Positions 9,575-17,825 of a stretch of 64,000 nt of DNA are shown here, one piece after another (position 1 is the stretch's first letter; each line of letters opens with the position of its first letter). The notes beneath the pieces were generated by a model, which worked only from the letters and a program-made list of their open reading frames with translations, searched no databases and was not told where the DNA came from. This DNA is from Prevotella herbatica (GTDB taxonomy: Bacteria; Bacteroidota; Bacteroidia; Bacteroidales; Bacteroidaceae), in assembly GCF_017347605.1 (NCBI RefSeq), contig NZ_AP024484.1, positions 1,269,501-1,333,500 of the forward strand, read 5' to 3'. Made by a program: the position numbers and the translations under genes.

Positions 9575-10534
9575 ATGAAAAATATCAGAAATTTTATACA
9601 GACAACTTTAGTTGTATCATCACTATTACTATTCAGTAGTTTTGTTAAAGCACAGACTCCTAATGAATGGAAAAAATTAAAAGATGATATCAATGTGTTC
9701 ATGGTAAACGATATGGGCAGAAACGGATATTATGATCAAAAACCAATAGCAGAACTCATGGGAGAAATGGGAGAAACAATCGGACCTAAATGTATTATCG
9801 CTGCCGGAGACATCCATCATTTCAACGGAGTAGCATCAGTCAATGATCCATTATGGATGACAAATTTTGAACTGATATATTCTCATCCTGAACTTATGAT
9901 AGATTGGTTCCCAGTCTTGGGAAATCATGAATATAGAGGTAATACCCAAGCTGTACTGGATTACGGAAAAATAAGTAGGAGATGGGTAATGCCAGCAAGA
10001 TATTATACCAAAGTACTTCGTTCGGGAAATGCAACTTTAAGAATTCTATTCCTTGATACAACACCACTTATTAGCAGATATAGAAACGAAAGCGAAATAT
10101 ACCCCGATGCAAGCAAACAAGATCGACAGGCAGAACTTGATTGGATAGATGAAACGCTTAAAAACGCTAAAGAAGATTGGGTAATATGCGTGGGGCATCA
10201 TCCAATATATGCAGACACAGGAAAGGATACAGAAGAACGTACCGATATGCAGAAATATTTGCTACCAGTTCTTCATAAATATGGAAATGTTGCTATTTAC
10301 GCATGTGGACATATACATAACTTTCAACACATTAAAAAAACAGGTGATAATATTGATTATGTTGTAAACTCATCTGCATCATTATCTCGCAAAAAAGTAT
10401 CCAACATAGATGGTACTGTTTTCTGTAGCAACGATGATGGATTCTCAATAATAGCCGCATCGAAAAATGAGCTTAAAATGTATATGATTGACAAAAAGGG
10501 TGAAGTGATTCATACAATTACTAAGAGCAAATAA
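9575..10534 (+). CDS. Purple-acid-phosphatase-like metallophosphoesterase
   Basis: This 319-residue exported protein (signal peptide ending near VKAQ) carries the five metal-binding blocks of calcineurin-type phosphoesterases: Asp46 (VNDMG, where many relatives have GDWG), Asp79 (AGDIHH), Asn117-His118 (GNHE), His208 (GHHP) and His246/His248 (CGHIHN). The length and order resemble the small tartrate-resistant acid phosphatases, which hydrolyse phosphomonoesters. It follows the TonB receptor gene by 5 bp, so the two are almost certainly co-transcribed as a phosphate-ester scavenging unit. Other phosphoesters, including nucleotides, remain possible substrates. Confidence 0.85.
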   Translation: MKNIRNFIQTTLVVSSLLLFSSFVKAQTPNEWKKLKDDINVFMVNDMGRNGYYDQKPIAELMGEMGETIGPKCIIAAGDIHHFNGVASVNDPLWMTNFELIYSHPELMIDWFPVLGNHEYRGNTQAVLDYGKISRRWVMPARYYTKVLRSGNATLRILFLDTTPLISRYRNESEIYPDASKQDRQAELDWIDETLKNAKEDWVICVGHHPIYADTGKDTEERTDMQKYLLPVLHKYGNVAIYACGHIHNFQHIKKTGDNIDYVVNSSASLSRKKVSNIDGTVFCSNDDGFSIIAASKNELKMYMIDKKGEVIHTITKSK

Positions 10535-10714
10535 GCTTTCCTTTTTATAATGTGCAGGTTTATCGCTTCCACAGACTATTATTGTATGAATTGCGAAAAC
10601 ACAAAAAACAATAATACATAATATCAGGATGTTCTGATCTATAATAGTCAAGTAATGGCAAATACAACCTTTAAACACTAACAAAAAAACTTTTTTTGTT
10701 CAAAATCGCAAAAT

Positions 10715-11288
10715 ATCCTCCACACATAGCTTAAGCTATTATAAATCAGAACTTTAGCAGTGGAGGATAACCTCCACTATCATCCACTAACCTCCACTTA
10801 TTTCTGAATAAATCACATATTAGAACAAGGAATGCCATTTTACATGGCGTTTCTACGATACAAAGTTTGCGTTTCTACGACATAAAGTTTCCATTTCTAC
10901 GATCAAACGTTTGCGTTTCTACGATCAAACGTTTCCGTTCTATCGATCAAACGGAGTCTATTTCTACGTAAAACAGATGGAGTTTCTTTGAATTAATTAA
11001 AATCGCAGTAAGTATAATGTCTTTCATTCAAATATGGATATATCATACTTTGTTCTAGTTTCTAAAGTATTATAATATCTACAAAAGTAAGGAATGATAA
11101 ATACTTCAAGGAGTTTATGTAAACATATATTATCTTTTATTATTTTCAACAATTCATATTTATGCTTAGCACCAGCTATATATTTCTTATTGCTTTACAA
11201 AAAGGTGGAGGATAGTGGAGGTTAGTGGAAGATAACCTCCACTCTTAACATATTGCATATCAGATTATATCACTATGCGTGGAGGTTT
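10715..11288. repeat. Repeat element 1: imperfect inverted arms around a tandem array
   Basis: The left arm (about 10715-10800) and right arm (about 11203-11288) are imperfect inverted copies of roughly 85 bp, both rich in CCTCCAC/GTGGAGG blocks. Each arm also folds on itself (for example GTGGAGGATAACCTCCAC, 10759-10776). The core between them carries the 22-bp array. There is no ORF and no target-site duplication that I can see. It resembles a non-autonomous repeat or a protein-binding island; the class is unknown to me. Confidence 0.7.
10846..10987. repeat. Array of about six 22-bp tandem repeats (GCGTTTCTACGATCAAAC type)
   Basis: Consecutive units begin with variants of GCGTTTCTACGA and end with AAAGTTT or AAACGTTT. 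The two middle units are nearly identical and the outer ones decay. The units abut with no spacers, so this is not a CRISPR array. The 22-bp step, two helical turns, would put every unit on the same DNA face. Confidence 0.8.
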
Positions 11289-11397
11289 TTAGGCAGTTTT
11301 AAACTCTTGGGTGATTTTTATATTTCAACGAATTTATTGCGTAAGGAAAAATCATCTATAAAAAAGAACATAAAGCACGTTGTTCGTTAATGAATCG

Positions 11398-11949
11398 TTA
11401 TAACATTCCATTACAATAGTCCATTTCTTCTAGTTCAGCCCAACCTGCATCCTTTATTTCCCGTAGAAATAATTGGGCACACATGTTAGCATCATCTCCA
11501 GCCCGGTGATGAGTACCATAAGGGATTTCAAACTGGTCACATAGGTAATCTAACTTATTGCACCCGAAATCGTAGAGATGGCGAGCTGCACGCAATGAAC
11601 AATAATATGTGATATCAGGATGTGCCAATCCATAATATTCTAAGGATTTACGAATGCAACTGATGTCGAAAGCGGCATTGTGGGCAACGAGTACAGGACA
11701 ATCATTAAGGTATTGTCCTATTTCATTCCACACATCAGGAAATTCGGGAGCATCTTCTGTGTCTTGGGGATGTATGCCATGAATCTGTATGTTCCAGAAG
11801 CTATATTGATTGTCTTCAGGACGTACCAACCATGATTTAGTTTCAACCACTTTGCTATCTTTCACAACACAGATACCAGCTTCGCAAATGGAAGTACGCT
11901 TACCTGTAGCGGTTTCAAAATCTATTGCTATAAAATCTATTCCTTGCAT
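11398..11949 (-). CDS. DnaQ-like 3'-5' exonuclease
   Basis: The 183-residue protein has the DEDDh exonuclease signature: Asp10 and Glu12 (IDFET), Asp95 (HNAAFD), His148 and Asp153 (HRAGDDA). It is a single-domain enzyme with no BRCT or polymerase part, like many stand-alone epsilon-like exonucleases that trim DNA or RNA ends. A -7 element (TACATTTG, 11990-11997, minus strand) lies about 40 bp upstream. It is convergent with the phosphatase gene and separated from it by repeat element 1. The exact physiological substrate is not readable. Confidence 0.9.
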   Translation of the reverse strand: MQGIDFIAIDFETATGKRTSICEAGICVVKDSKVVETKSWLVRPEDNQYSFWNIQIHGIHPQDTEDAPEFPDVWNEIGQYLNDCPVLVAHNAAFDISCIRKSLEYYGLAHPDITYYCSLRAARHLYDFGCNKLDYLCDQFEIPYGTHHRAGDDANMCAQLFLREIKDAGWAELEEMDYCNGML

Positions 11950-11989
11950 TCCTTACTTATATTTCTTTATAATACGATGTCTCGTATTT

Positions 11990-11997
11990 CAAATGTA
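11990..11997 (-). promoter_or_regulatory. -7 promoter element (TACATTTG) for the exonuclease gene
   Basis: The minus strand reads TACATTTG, an exact TAnnTTTG match, 41 bp before the start codon. Confidence 0.5.
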
Positions 11998-12121
11998 GGA
12001 TACAAAAATAATAAAAACATAACTAATCACGACACAAAACATCAAAAATAACACTTTGTTAAAATTATATCTGCTAACATTAATTATAATCAAAGATAAT
12101 ATCACTAAACGACTATTTATA

Positions 12122-12129
12122 TATCTTTG
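12122..12129 (+). promoter_or_regulatory. -7 promoter element (TATCTTTG) for the PL9 gene
   Basis: An exact TAnnTTTG match lies 32 bp before the ATG at 12162. Confidence 0.6.
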
Positions 12130-12161
12130 CGTATTAGAAATAATCTACAAATAACAATAGC

Positions 12162-13679
12162 ATGAAACTAAAACAAAACTTATTAATGACGATGTTTATC
12201 TTATGTCCATTTGCGATGAACGCAACAGACTACTACACCGCACCTAATGCTACAGGAGACGGTACCAGTGCAGATTCTCCAATGACATTAACTACTGCGA
12301 TAGACAAGCTCGTTGCTGGCGACAACCTGTATCTGCTTGACGGACAATACGACTTAACCTCCACTATTAGAATAAATAAATCAGGAACGGAAAACAACAT
12401 GATATTCATAGGCGCATACAAAAACAGCAAACCTATTCTGGATTTCAGGAAGGAAACTTATGGAAGTCATGGTGTTGATCTTAATGCAGACTATGTACAT
12501 ATAAAAGGAATAATAGTGAGATATGCCGGCAAACAAGGATTCCAGAACAATGGTTCATATAACATGATGGAATTAATGGATGTATATGGTAACAGCGATA
12601 CTGGAATACAACAAAAAGGAGGCAAAAGCAACGTTATACAGAACTGTGACTCACATGATAACTTTGACTATGAAAAAGGTGGCATCATGGCTGCAGACTT
12701 TGGAGGTAATGCTGACGGATTTGGAGACAAGCAATACGAGGCATCTCCAGGAAACACGTATATTGGATGCAGATCATGGAATAATTCTGATGACGGATGG
12801 GACTTCTATCAACGTATTGGAGGAACGACTGTATTCATAAACTGTATCTGTTTTCAAAACGGTCCTGCTACTTTCGACTTGAGTAATTTCCCCAGACTGG
12901 AGAAAGACGCAGCATGGTTTAATCAGTTTACCGGAGACGGAATAACGATTACCGATGACAATGATAAAACCCACAAATGCTCATTAAAGGAATATTACAA
13001 CAACGGAAATGGAAACGGATTCAAAATTGGCGGAGCGAATACAAAGCATGATGTATTGCTGTTCCGTTGCCTTTCTATTGGAAACTCTGTAAAAGGTTTC
13101 GACCAGAACAGTGACGGTGGCAAGATACAGATATACAACTGCACATCATACGCTAACGGAAACAATGGCGGAAGTAACTATGGTTTCTACAATGACAATG
13201 GTTATAGCCTTGATATAGAAAACTGTATTAGTCTTGATTCAAAGGGGACTAACTCGTTTAAATGCAGCAACCTTGTGAATGAGAACAACACATGGAACTC
13301 TGGATTCAGTGTAAGTAATTCTGATTTTGCAAGTATAGACACATCAAAGGTGCTTGCCTCACGCAATAGCGACGGAAGTATTGCCGAGAGTTCATTGCTT
13401 CATCTAAGTCCTGGTTCACAACTTATTGGCGCAGGAGCAGACCTTACTGCAAAACTTACAGAGGTGACTGTCAGGGGATATCGTATTGGCAACACAAAAG
13501 ACATTGGCTACATTGAATATAGTTCTACTGCTGCCGTGGATAATATAAAAGGAGATGATGCAAATGGCAACATTGCAGCCATATATACTATCAACGGAAT
13601 GCGTACCAACAGCATACAGAAAAGAGGACTCTATATAATTAGATATAATACTGGGAAGACAAGTAAGGCTGTTGAATGA
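12162..13679 (+). CDS. Pectate/rhamnogalacturonan lyase of family PL9
   Basis: The 505-residue secreted protein (signal peptide to about 21) is a right-handed parallel beta-helix. The PL9 calcium site is visible as Asp185 (NADGFGD) and Asp210, Asp211 and Asp214 (SDDGWD). The catalytic base is probably Lys288 in GNGFKIGG. PL9 enzymes cut polygalacturonate or the RG-I backbone by beta-elimination. The C-terminal 50 residues (IYTINGM to GLYIIRYN) look like the short sorting tail seen on many Prevotella secreted enzymes, which suggests surface display by a type IX-like route. It stands alone under its own promoter but fits the RG-I PUL further right. Confidence 0.9.
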   Translation: MKLKQNLLMTMFILCPFAMNATDYYTAPNATGDGTSADSPMTLTTAIDKLVAGDNLYLLDGQYDLTSTIRINKSGTENNMIFIGAYKNSKPILDFRKETYGSHGVDLNADYVHIKGIIVRYAGKQGFQNNGSYNMMELMDVYGNSDTGIQQKGGKSNVIQNCDSHDNFDYEKGGIMAADFGGNADGFGDKQYEASPGNTYIGCRSWNNSDDGWDFYQRIGGTTVFINCICFQNGPATFDLSNFPRLEKDAAWFNQFTGDGITITDDNDKTHKCSLKEYYNNGNGNGFKIGGANTKHDVLLFRCLSIGNSVKGFDQNSDGGKIQIYNCTSYANGNNGGSNYGFYNDNGYSLDIENCISLDSKGTNSFKCSNLVNENNTWNSGFSVSNSDFASIDTSKVLASRNSDGSIAESSLLHLSPGSQLIGAGADLTAKLTEVTVRGYRIGNTKDIGYIEYSSTAAVDNIKGDDANGNIAAIYTINGMRTNSIQKRGLYIIRYNTGKTSKAVE

Positions 13680-13736
13680 TGTTTTGTACAAAACCAGATG
13701 TTTCACTTAAAAAAACAACCTGTTGACTGAATTATT

Positions 13737-13767
13737 TTTGAATTATTGAAACGAGGGCATATATTTG
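13737..13767 (+). promoter_or_regulatory. Complete Bacteroidetes promoter (TTTG-N19-TATATTTG)
   Basis: TTTG at 13737-13740 is followed, after exactly 19 bp, by TATATTTG at 13760-13767. This is one of the best consensus promoters in the window and lies 48 bp before the small Spy-like gene. Confidence 0.7.
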
Positions 13768-13815
13768 CATAAAGTTTAAAAATCAAACAATCGTAAAATC
13801 AACAAAAAGAGAATT

Positions 13816-14253
13816 ATGAAAAAGATTATGTTAACAATGATTGCCGCAATGACTATGTCACTGGCAATGGCTCAAAATCCTTCAGACGGTAGACCTAAAA
13901 ATCACCCAGAGCCAATGACTGTGGAACAGATAACAACACTGATGCAAAACAAACTTGGGCTTACAGATGAACAGTATGCTAAGGTTAAGGCTTTGAACGA
14001 TAAATACGCCGACATACTCAAAGGTCATCAAGGAATGAGAGGTCAGCGTCCTCCTAGAATGGGGAATATTGATAATAGCGAGTTTCCGCAGATGACAGAA
14101 GAGATGAAGAAGATGATAGAAGAACATCGCGCAAAGAAGCAGGCTTATGAAAATGAATTGAAGGCAATTTTATCTTCAAGTCAATATACAACATACCAAA
14201 GCATGATGCCACAGCGCAGACACAGAGGACCAGCCGAAGGAAACGACAAATAG
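13816..14253 (+). CDS. Small periplasmic Spy/DUF4890-like protein
   Basis: The 145-residue protein has a signal peptide (AMAQ, about 20). The mature part is helical and charged, with two LTxxQ-like stretches (LGLTDEQYAKVKAL and ILSSSQYTTYQSM) and many Met, Arg and Pro residues. In Bacteroidetes such proteins are listed as DUF4890; in Proteobacteria the related CpxP/Spy proteins act as envelope stress chaperones. A chaperone role is an inference. It is monocistronic: a strong promoter precedes it and a rho-independent hairpin follows. Confidence 0.8.
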   Translation: MKKIMLTMIAAMTMSLAMAQNPSDGRPKNHPEPMTVEQITTLMQNKLGLTDEQYAKVKALNDKYADILKGHQGMRGQRPPRMGNIDNSEFPQMTEEMKKMIEEHRAKKQAYENELKAILSSSQYTTYQSMMPQRRHRGPAEGNDK

Positions 14254-14271
14254 ATTATTTCACTAAATATC

Positions 14272-14313
14272 AAATACCCCCGAGAGTATGACAATTAACT
14301 TTCGGGGGTATTT
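14272..14313. terminator. Terminator hairpin between convergent genes
   Basis: ATACCCCCGA (14274-14283) pairs with TCGGGGGTAT (14302-14311), extended by A/T pairs and followed by TTTT. It serves the Spy-like gene and, from the other strand, could serve the beta-lactamase gene. Confidence 0.8.
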
Positions 14314-14329
14314 TAATATCTATATTCGA

Positions 14330-15202
14330 TTACTTTTTATTTTCAGCTATGATTTTCCCAATCTCAGCTATAATATTATAGTTCGTGTCAGAAGTCTCTT
14401 TAGAATCTTTAATAAATATAGCATAGGCTACGGCCTTTTTATTTGGGAAGACCATTATGCCAACATCATTATTAACAGCAGTTCCATTCTTTATATTTGG
14501 AGCAGATCCCGTTTTATGTATAACAGCAATTCCTTTTGGCAGTTTATTTTTAATAGAGCCAGTAGCTGTCTTTTTCATTGTCTCCCACAAAAAATTCTGA
14601 GTAGCAGGTTTCAACAAACTATGTTTATAGAACATTGTTAGCAAATTTATAGCCTCATTAGGAGTTGTCCAATTTTGAACTTGTTTATCAGGCTTTGCTT
14701 GTTGTTCCGCCTCGTTTATCTTAATTGTCATATTTTCAATTCCGATAGACCTTAAATAATGATTAACAGATGAAGCACCTCCATTGTTTTTCAGAAGGAC
14801 GTCACACCCAATATTATCACTGATAGCTACCATATAATAGATGATATCAGAAAGTGCCATTTTAATATTTCCATTTGGATATTTCTCTTGTATAGTACTC
14901 CATGTTTTTTTCTTTAATTCTGCAGAACTAATAAATATTGAGTCACTAAGTTTTATCTTATCATTGTCAACATCATTTAAAACTTTTAGAGCTATCGGAA
15001 ATTTGAATACACTCTGCATCGGGAAATGCTCTTCACCATTAATAACAACAGACTCGTTGCTATTAAGGTCTAATATTGCTACCCCTATTCCTGCATTCTT
15101 ATTATTGATAACATTGTTTATCTTATCTTTAATAGTACTTATCTGTGAAAAAGAACTGATGGAGATTAACACGAGTAAAAATGAAAGTTTAAATCTTCTC
15201 AT
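14330..15202 (-). CDS. Class A beta-lactamase (subclass A2-like)
   Basis: The 290-residue protein has a signal peptide (SSFSQ, about 20) and no lipobox. All class A motifs are present: Ser64-x-x-Lys67 (SVFK), Ser128-Asp129-Asn130 (SDN), a Glu164 omega-loop (NEAEQQAK ... QNWTTP) and Lys230-Thr-Gly (KTG). The omega-loop wording matches the CfxA/PER/VEB-like subclass A2, so hydrolysis of cephalosporins is plausible, but it is not CfxA itself. It acts in the periplasm. The gene looks more AT-rich than its neighbours, and its own promoter (15236-15243) and terminators isolate it. No mobile gene is near, so it is probably chromosomal and resident. Confidence 0.93.
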   Translation of the reverse strand: MRRFKLSFLLVLISISSFSQISTIKDKINNVINNKNAGIGVAILDLNSNESVVINGEEHFPMQSVFKFPIALKVLNDVDNDKIKLSDSIFISSAELKKKTWSTIQEKYPNGNIKMALSDIIYYMVAISDNIGCDVLLKNNGGASSVNHYLRSIGIENMTIKINEAEQQAKPDKQVQNWTTPNEAINLLTMFYKHSLLKPATQNFLWETMKKTATGSIKNKLPKGIAVIHKTGSAPNIKNGTAVNNDVGIMVFPNKKAVAYAIFIKDSKETSDTNYNIIAEIGKIIAENKK

Positions 15203-15235
15203 ATATTTATTTTATATAATTATCTATTCTGATTG

Positions 15236-15243
15236 CAAAGATA
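15236..15243 (-). promoter_or_regulatory. -7 promoter element (TATCTTTG) for the beta-lactamase gene
   Basis: The minus strand reads TATCTTTG 34 bp before the start codon. Confidence 0.55.
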
Positions 15244-15342
15244 AACGCATTAAGTTAAAGTTGATACATTTACAAATTAATTTTTAAATATAATTCTAAC
15301 CTTTAGCTTTACTTAACCACAGAATTTGCGTTTATCTTATTA

Positions 15343-15379
15343 AAAAAGCTGAGAGTGAAATATTCATTCTCAGCTTTTT
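15343..15379. terminator. Terminator hairpin after the RNase R gene
   Basis: AAAAAGCTGAGA (15343-15354) pairs perfectly with TCTCAGCTTTTT (15368-15379). A/T runs on both sides make it usable in both directions. It follows the RNase R gene on the minus strand. Confidence 0.8.
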
Positions 15380-15418
15380 ATATTTAAGTTGAACAACTAT
15401 GTCCTGAAGAATACCGAA

Positions 15419-17614
15419 TTATTCGCTAAGCCCGAAATCAAGCTGTTTTCTTTCAAGATTGGCTTTTGCAACTTTAATCTTAATAGGGTCACCAAGCTGG
15501 TATGTATGGTGATGACGACGACCACGCAAACAGAAATTACGCTCGTCAAAATCATAATAGTCATCATCCAAATCACGCATAGGTATCATTCCCTCGCAAT
15601 GGTTTTCGTCTATTTCTGCATAGACTCCATAACTTGTGATACCACTGATATGAGCATCAAAGACTTCTCCAAGTTTATCACTCATAAACTCTACCATCTT
15701 ATATTTTATAGAATCTCGTTCGGCATTCTGAGAGATAATTTCCATATCAGAACAATGCTCACAAAGTTCCTCGTAATGCTTCTCGTTTGCACTTCGTCCA
15801 CCTTCTGCATATCTTGTAAGAAGACGATGTACCATTGTGTCAGGATATCTACGTATAGGACTCGTGAAATGAGTGTAATAGTCGAAAGCCAATCCAAAGT
15901 GTCCGATATTGTGAACACTATATTTTGCCTTCATCATTGCACGCAAGGCAACAGACTGAATCATCTTCTGTTCTGGTTTTCCATCACAGTCATCCATCAA
16001 CTTGTTAAGACTACGTGCAGTAGCGCCCTTAGTTCCTTCTGTCTTTACCCTATATCCGAATTTAACGATAAACTGGCGCAGTGTTTCCAACTTCTGTGGA
16101 TCAGGATTGTCATGAATACGATAAGGAAGCGTCTTTGCCTTTGCACCATTCTTCACCTTGCCGATACTCTCAGCAACAGTTCGGTTGGCAAGAAGCATGA
16201 ATTCCTCAACAAGTTTGTTAGCATCTTTTGAACGCTTGAAATAGCAACGTGTAGGTTTGCCTGTCTCATCAATATCGAAATGAAGTTCCTCACGATCAAA
16301 CTTAACAGCACCATTCTTAAAGCGTTTAGCACGAAACATCTTTGCAATTCTGTCGAGCATAATCAACTGATCAGCATTCTCGCCCTTATATCCTCCAACT
16401 GGAGCTACAGGAGCTGGTTCGCCAGTACCGTCTACGACGCCATTATCCTCAAGCAGTTGCTGAACCTCTTCGTAAGCATATCTTCTATTGCTTCGGATTA
16501 TAGTATGAACTACTCTCCAACTCTTTATGTTAGCCTCTTCATCAATATTGAATATAACGCTATACGTAAGTTTATCCTCATCTGGTCGTAAAGAGCAGAT
16601 AAAATTGCACAAGCGTTCAGGTAACATCGGTATCGTGCGGTCTACAAGATAAATACTTGTGGCACGTTTTACAGCCTCCTTATCTATGATAGAACCCTCA
16701 GTTACATAATGGCTTACATCAGCAATATGAACACCGACCTGCCATAAACCTTTATCAAGCAATTTAATTGAAAGAGCATCATCAAAGTCCTTTGCGTCTT
16801 TAGGGTCAATAGTACAAGTGAACACATCACGGAAATCTTCACGTTCAGCCTCATCCTGTTTTGTGATTTCACCCGTAATGCTGTTAGCGGCATCTTCCAC
16901 TACTTTAGGATATTTATAGGGTAGTCCATATTGTGCGAGAATAGTATTCATCTCCACATCATTGTCGCCAGTCTGTCCCAACACATCAATAACTTCACCT
17001 ATAAGGTTCTTATGCTCAGCATCAGGCCATTGAGTAATCTTTACAATAGCCTTGTCATCACTTTGTCCACCTTTAAGTTTACTCTTCGGGATGATGATGT
17101 CATGAACAAACGTGTTTTCAGGAGTTACAAGATAAGCAAGACTCTTGTCTACACGAAGCCTACCAACAAACTGATCTTTCTTTCTTTCAAGAATTTCTAT
17201 CACCTGTGCTTCCTTGATATGTTTCTCACGACGAGCCATGAAACTTACTTTCACGCGATCACCATTAAGCGCCCACATTGAGTTGCGTTCAGAAACAAAT
17301 ATAGGGGAACCCCCATCCTCAGGCAAGAATGAATTTTTACCATTAGACTTTCTGAGAAAAGTACCTTCCTGCAGCTGTCCCTTTGTATTCAAAGTATATG
17401 AACTATCTGTAACCTTCGTAATAAAATCATCCCAGACCATTTCTTCCATTATATCAATGGCAAGCATCTTTAGTGGATGAGTGTCTAATCTTAGGGTACG
17501 GAATATCTCCTTAAAACTCAGCGTTTTACCTGGCTGAGAAGAGAAGAAACCTTGCAATTGTTCGCTCAGCTGCTTCTTTGTCATGCGTTTACCGCCTTTT
17601 TTCCCTTTTCCCAT
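15419..17614 (-). CDS. rnr: Ribonuclease R
   Basis: The 731-residue protein has the RNase II/R layout: a basic N-terminus with a helix-turn-helix-like part (about 10-65), cold-shock OB domains (about 70-225), the RNB catalytic domain (about 255-590, Mg-binding DAKDFDDA near 273-280) and a C-terminal S1 domain (about 635-720). The enzyme is a processive 3'-5' exoribonuclease that degrades structured RNA and defective ribosomal RNA in the cytoplasm. The start ATG follows a clear AT-rich leader, and the lysine-rich opening (MGKGKKGGKR) is common in this family. Confidence 0.96.
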   Translation of the reverse strand: MGKGKKGGKRMTKKQLSEQLQGFFSSQPGKTLSFKEIFRTLRLDTHPLKMLAIDIMEEMVWDDFITKVTDSSYTLNTKGQLQEGTFLRKSNGKNSFLPEDGGSPIFVSERNSMWALNGDRVKVSFMARREKHIKEAQVIEILERKKDQFVGRLRVDKSLAYLVTPENTFVHDIIIPKSKLKGGQSDDKAIVKITQWPDAEHKNLIGEVIDVLGQTGDNDVEMNTILAQYGLPYKYPKVVEDAANSITGEITKQDEAEREDFRDVFTCTIDPKDAKDFDDALSIKLLDKGLWQVGVHIADVSHYVTEGSIIDKEAVKRATSIYLVDRTIPMLPERLCNFICSLRPDEDKLTYSVIFNIDEEANIKSWRVVHTIIRSNRRYAYEEVQQLLEDNGVVDGTGEPAPVAPVGGYKGENADQLIMLDRIAKMFRAKRFKNGAVKFDREELHFDIDETGKPTRCYFKRSKDANKLVEEFMLLANRTVAESIGKVKNGAKAKTLPYRIHDNPDPQKLETLRQFIVKFGYRVKTEGTKGATARSLNKLMDDCDGKPEQKMIQSVALRAMMKAKYSVHNIGHFGLAFDYYTHFTSPIRRYPDTMVHRLLTRYAEGGRSANEKHYEELCEHCSDMEIISQNAERDSIKYKMVEFMSDKLGEVFDAHISGITSYGVYAEIDENHCEGMIPMRDLDDDYYDFDERNFCLRGRRHHHTYQLGDPIKIKVAKANLERKQLDFGLSE

Positions 17615-17769
17615 ATTTATATGTTCTTAATTATTTTTCTTTCCACAAAGTAACAAAAAAGAAATGACAAAAACAATATTTATTAGGTTTTATTTTATTA
17701 TTGTAAGCAATGTTACACCGCAAAAAGAATTTGAAACATAATCATTGGCTAAAATAAAAAATAATATTG

Positions 17770-17777
17770 TATATTTG
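17770..17777 (+). promoter_or_regulatory. -7 promoter element (TATATTTG) deciding the GH31 start
   Basis: An exact TAnnTTTG match. It lies downstream of an upstream in-frame ATG (17745), so that ATG cannot be transcribed from here; the start at 17826, which opens a signal peptide, is preferred. Confidence 0.6.
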
Positions 17778-17825
17778 CACATATTAAATAAAGACATTGA
17801 ATTAATATTATTTTTAAAATATATC

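Larger units (their letters stand above)
10535..11397. other. Noncoding intergenic region holding repeat element 1
   Basis: This region separates two convergent genes. No credible gene is seen. It holds the inverted-repeat element described separately (about 10715-11288). The first 180 bp and last 110 bp show nothing clear, including no strong terminator after the phosphatase gene. Confidence 0.7.

Noticed and set aside
10846-10987. Possible CRISPR array
   Set aside because: The 22-bp units abut with no spacers and decay at both ends; no cas genes are near.
14841-15287. 148-codon ORF on the + strand over the beta-lactamase gene
   Set aside because: It is antisense to a gene with complete catalytic motifs and has no promoter or family resemblance.
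15389-16231. 280-codon ORF on the + strand over the RNase R gene
   Set aside because: It mirrors the RNB/S1 coding region and has no recognisable domain.
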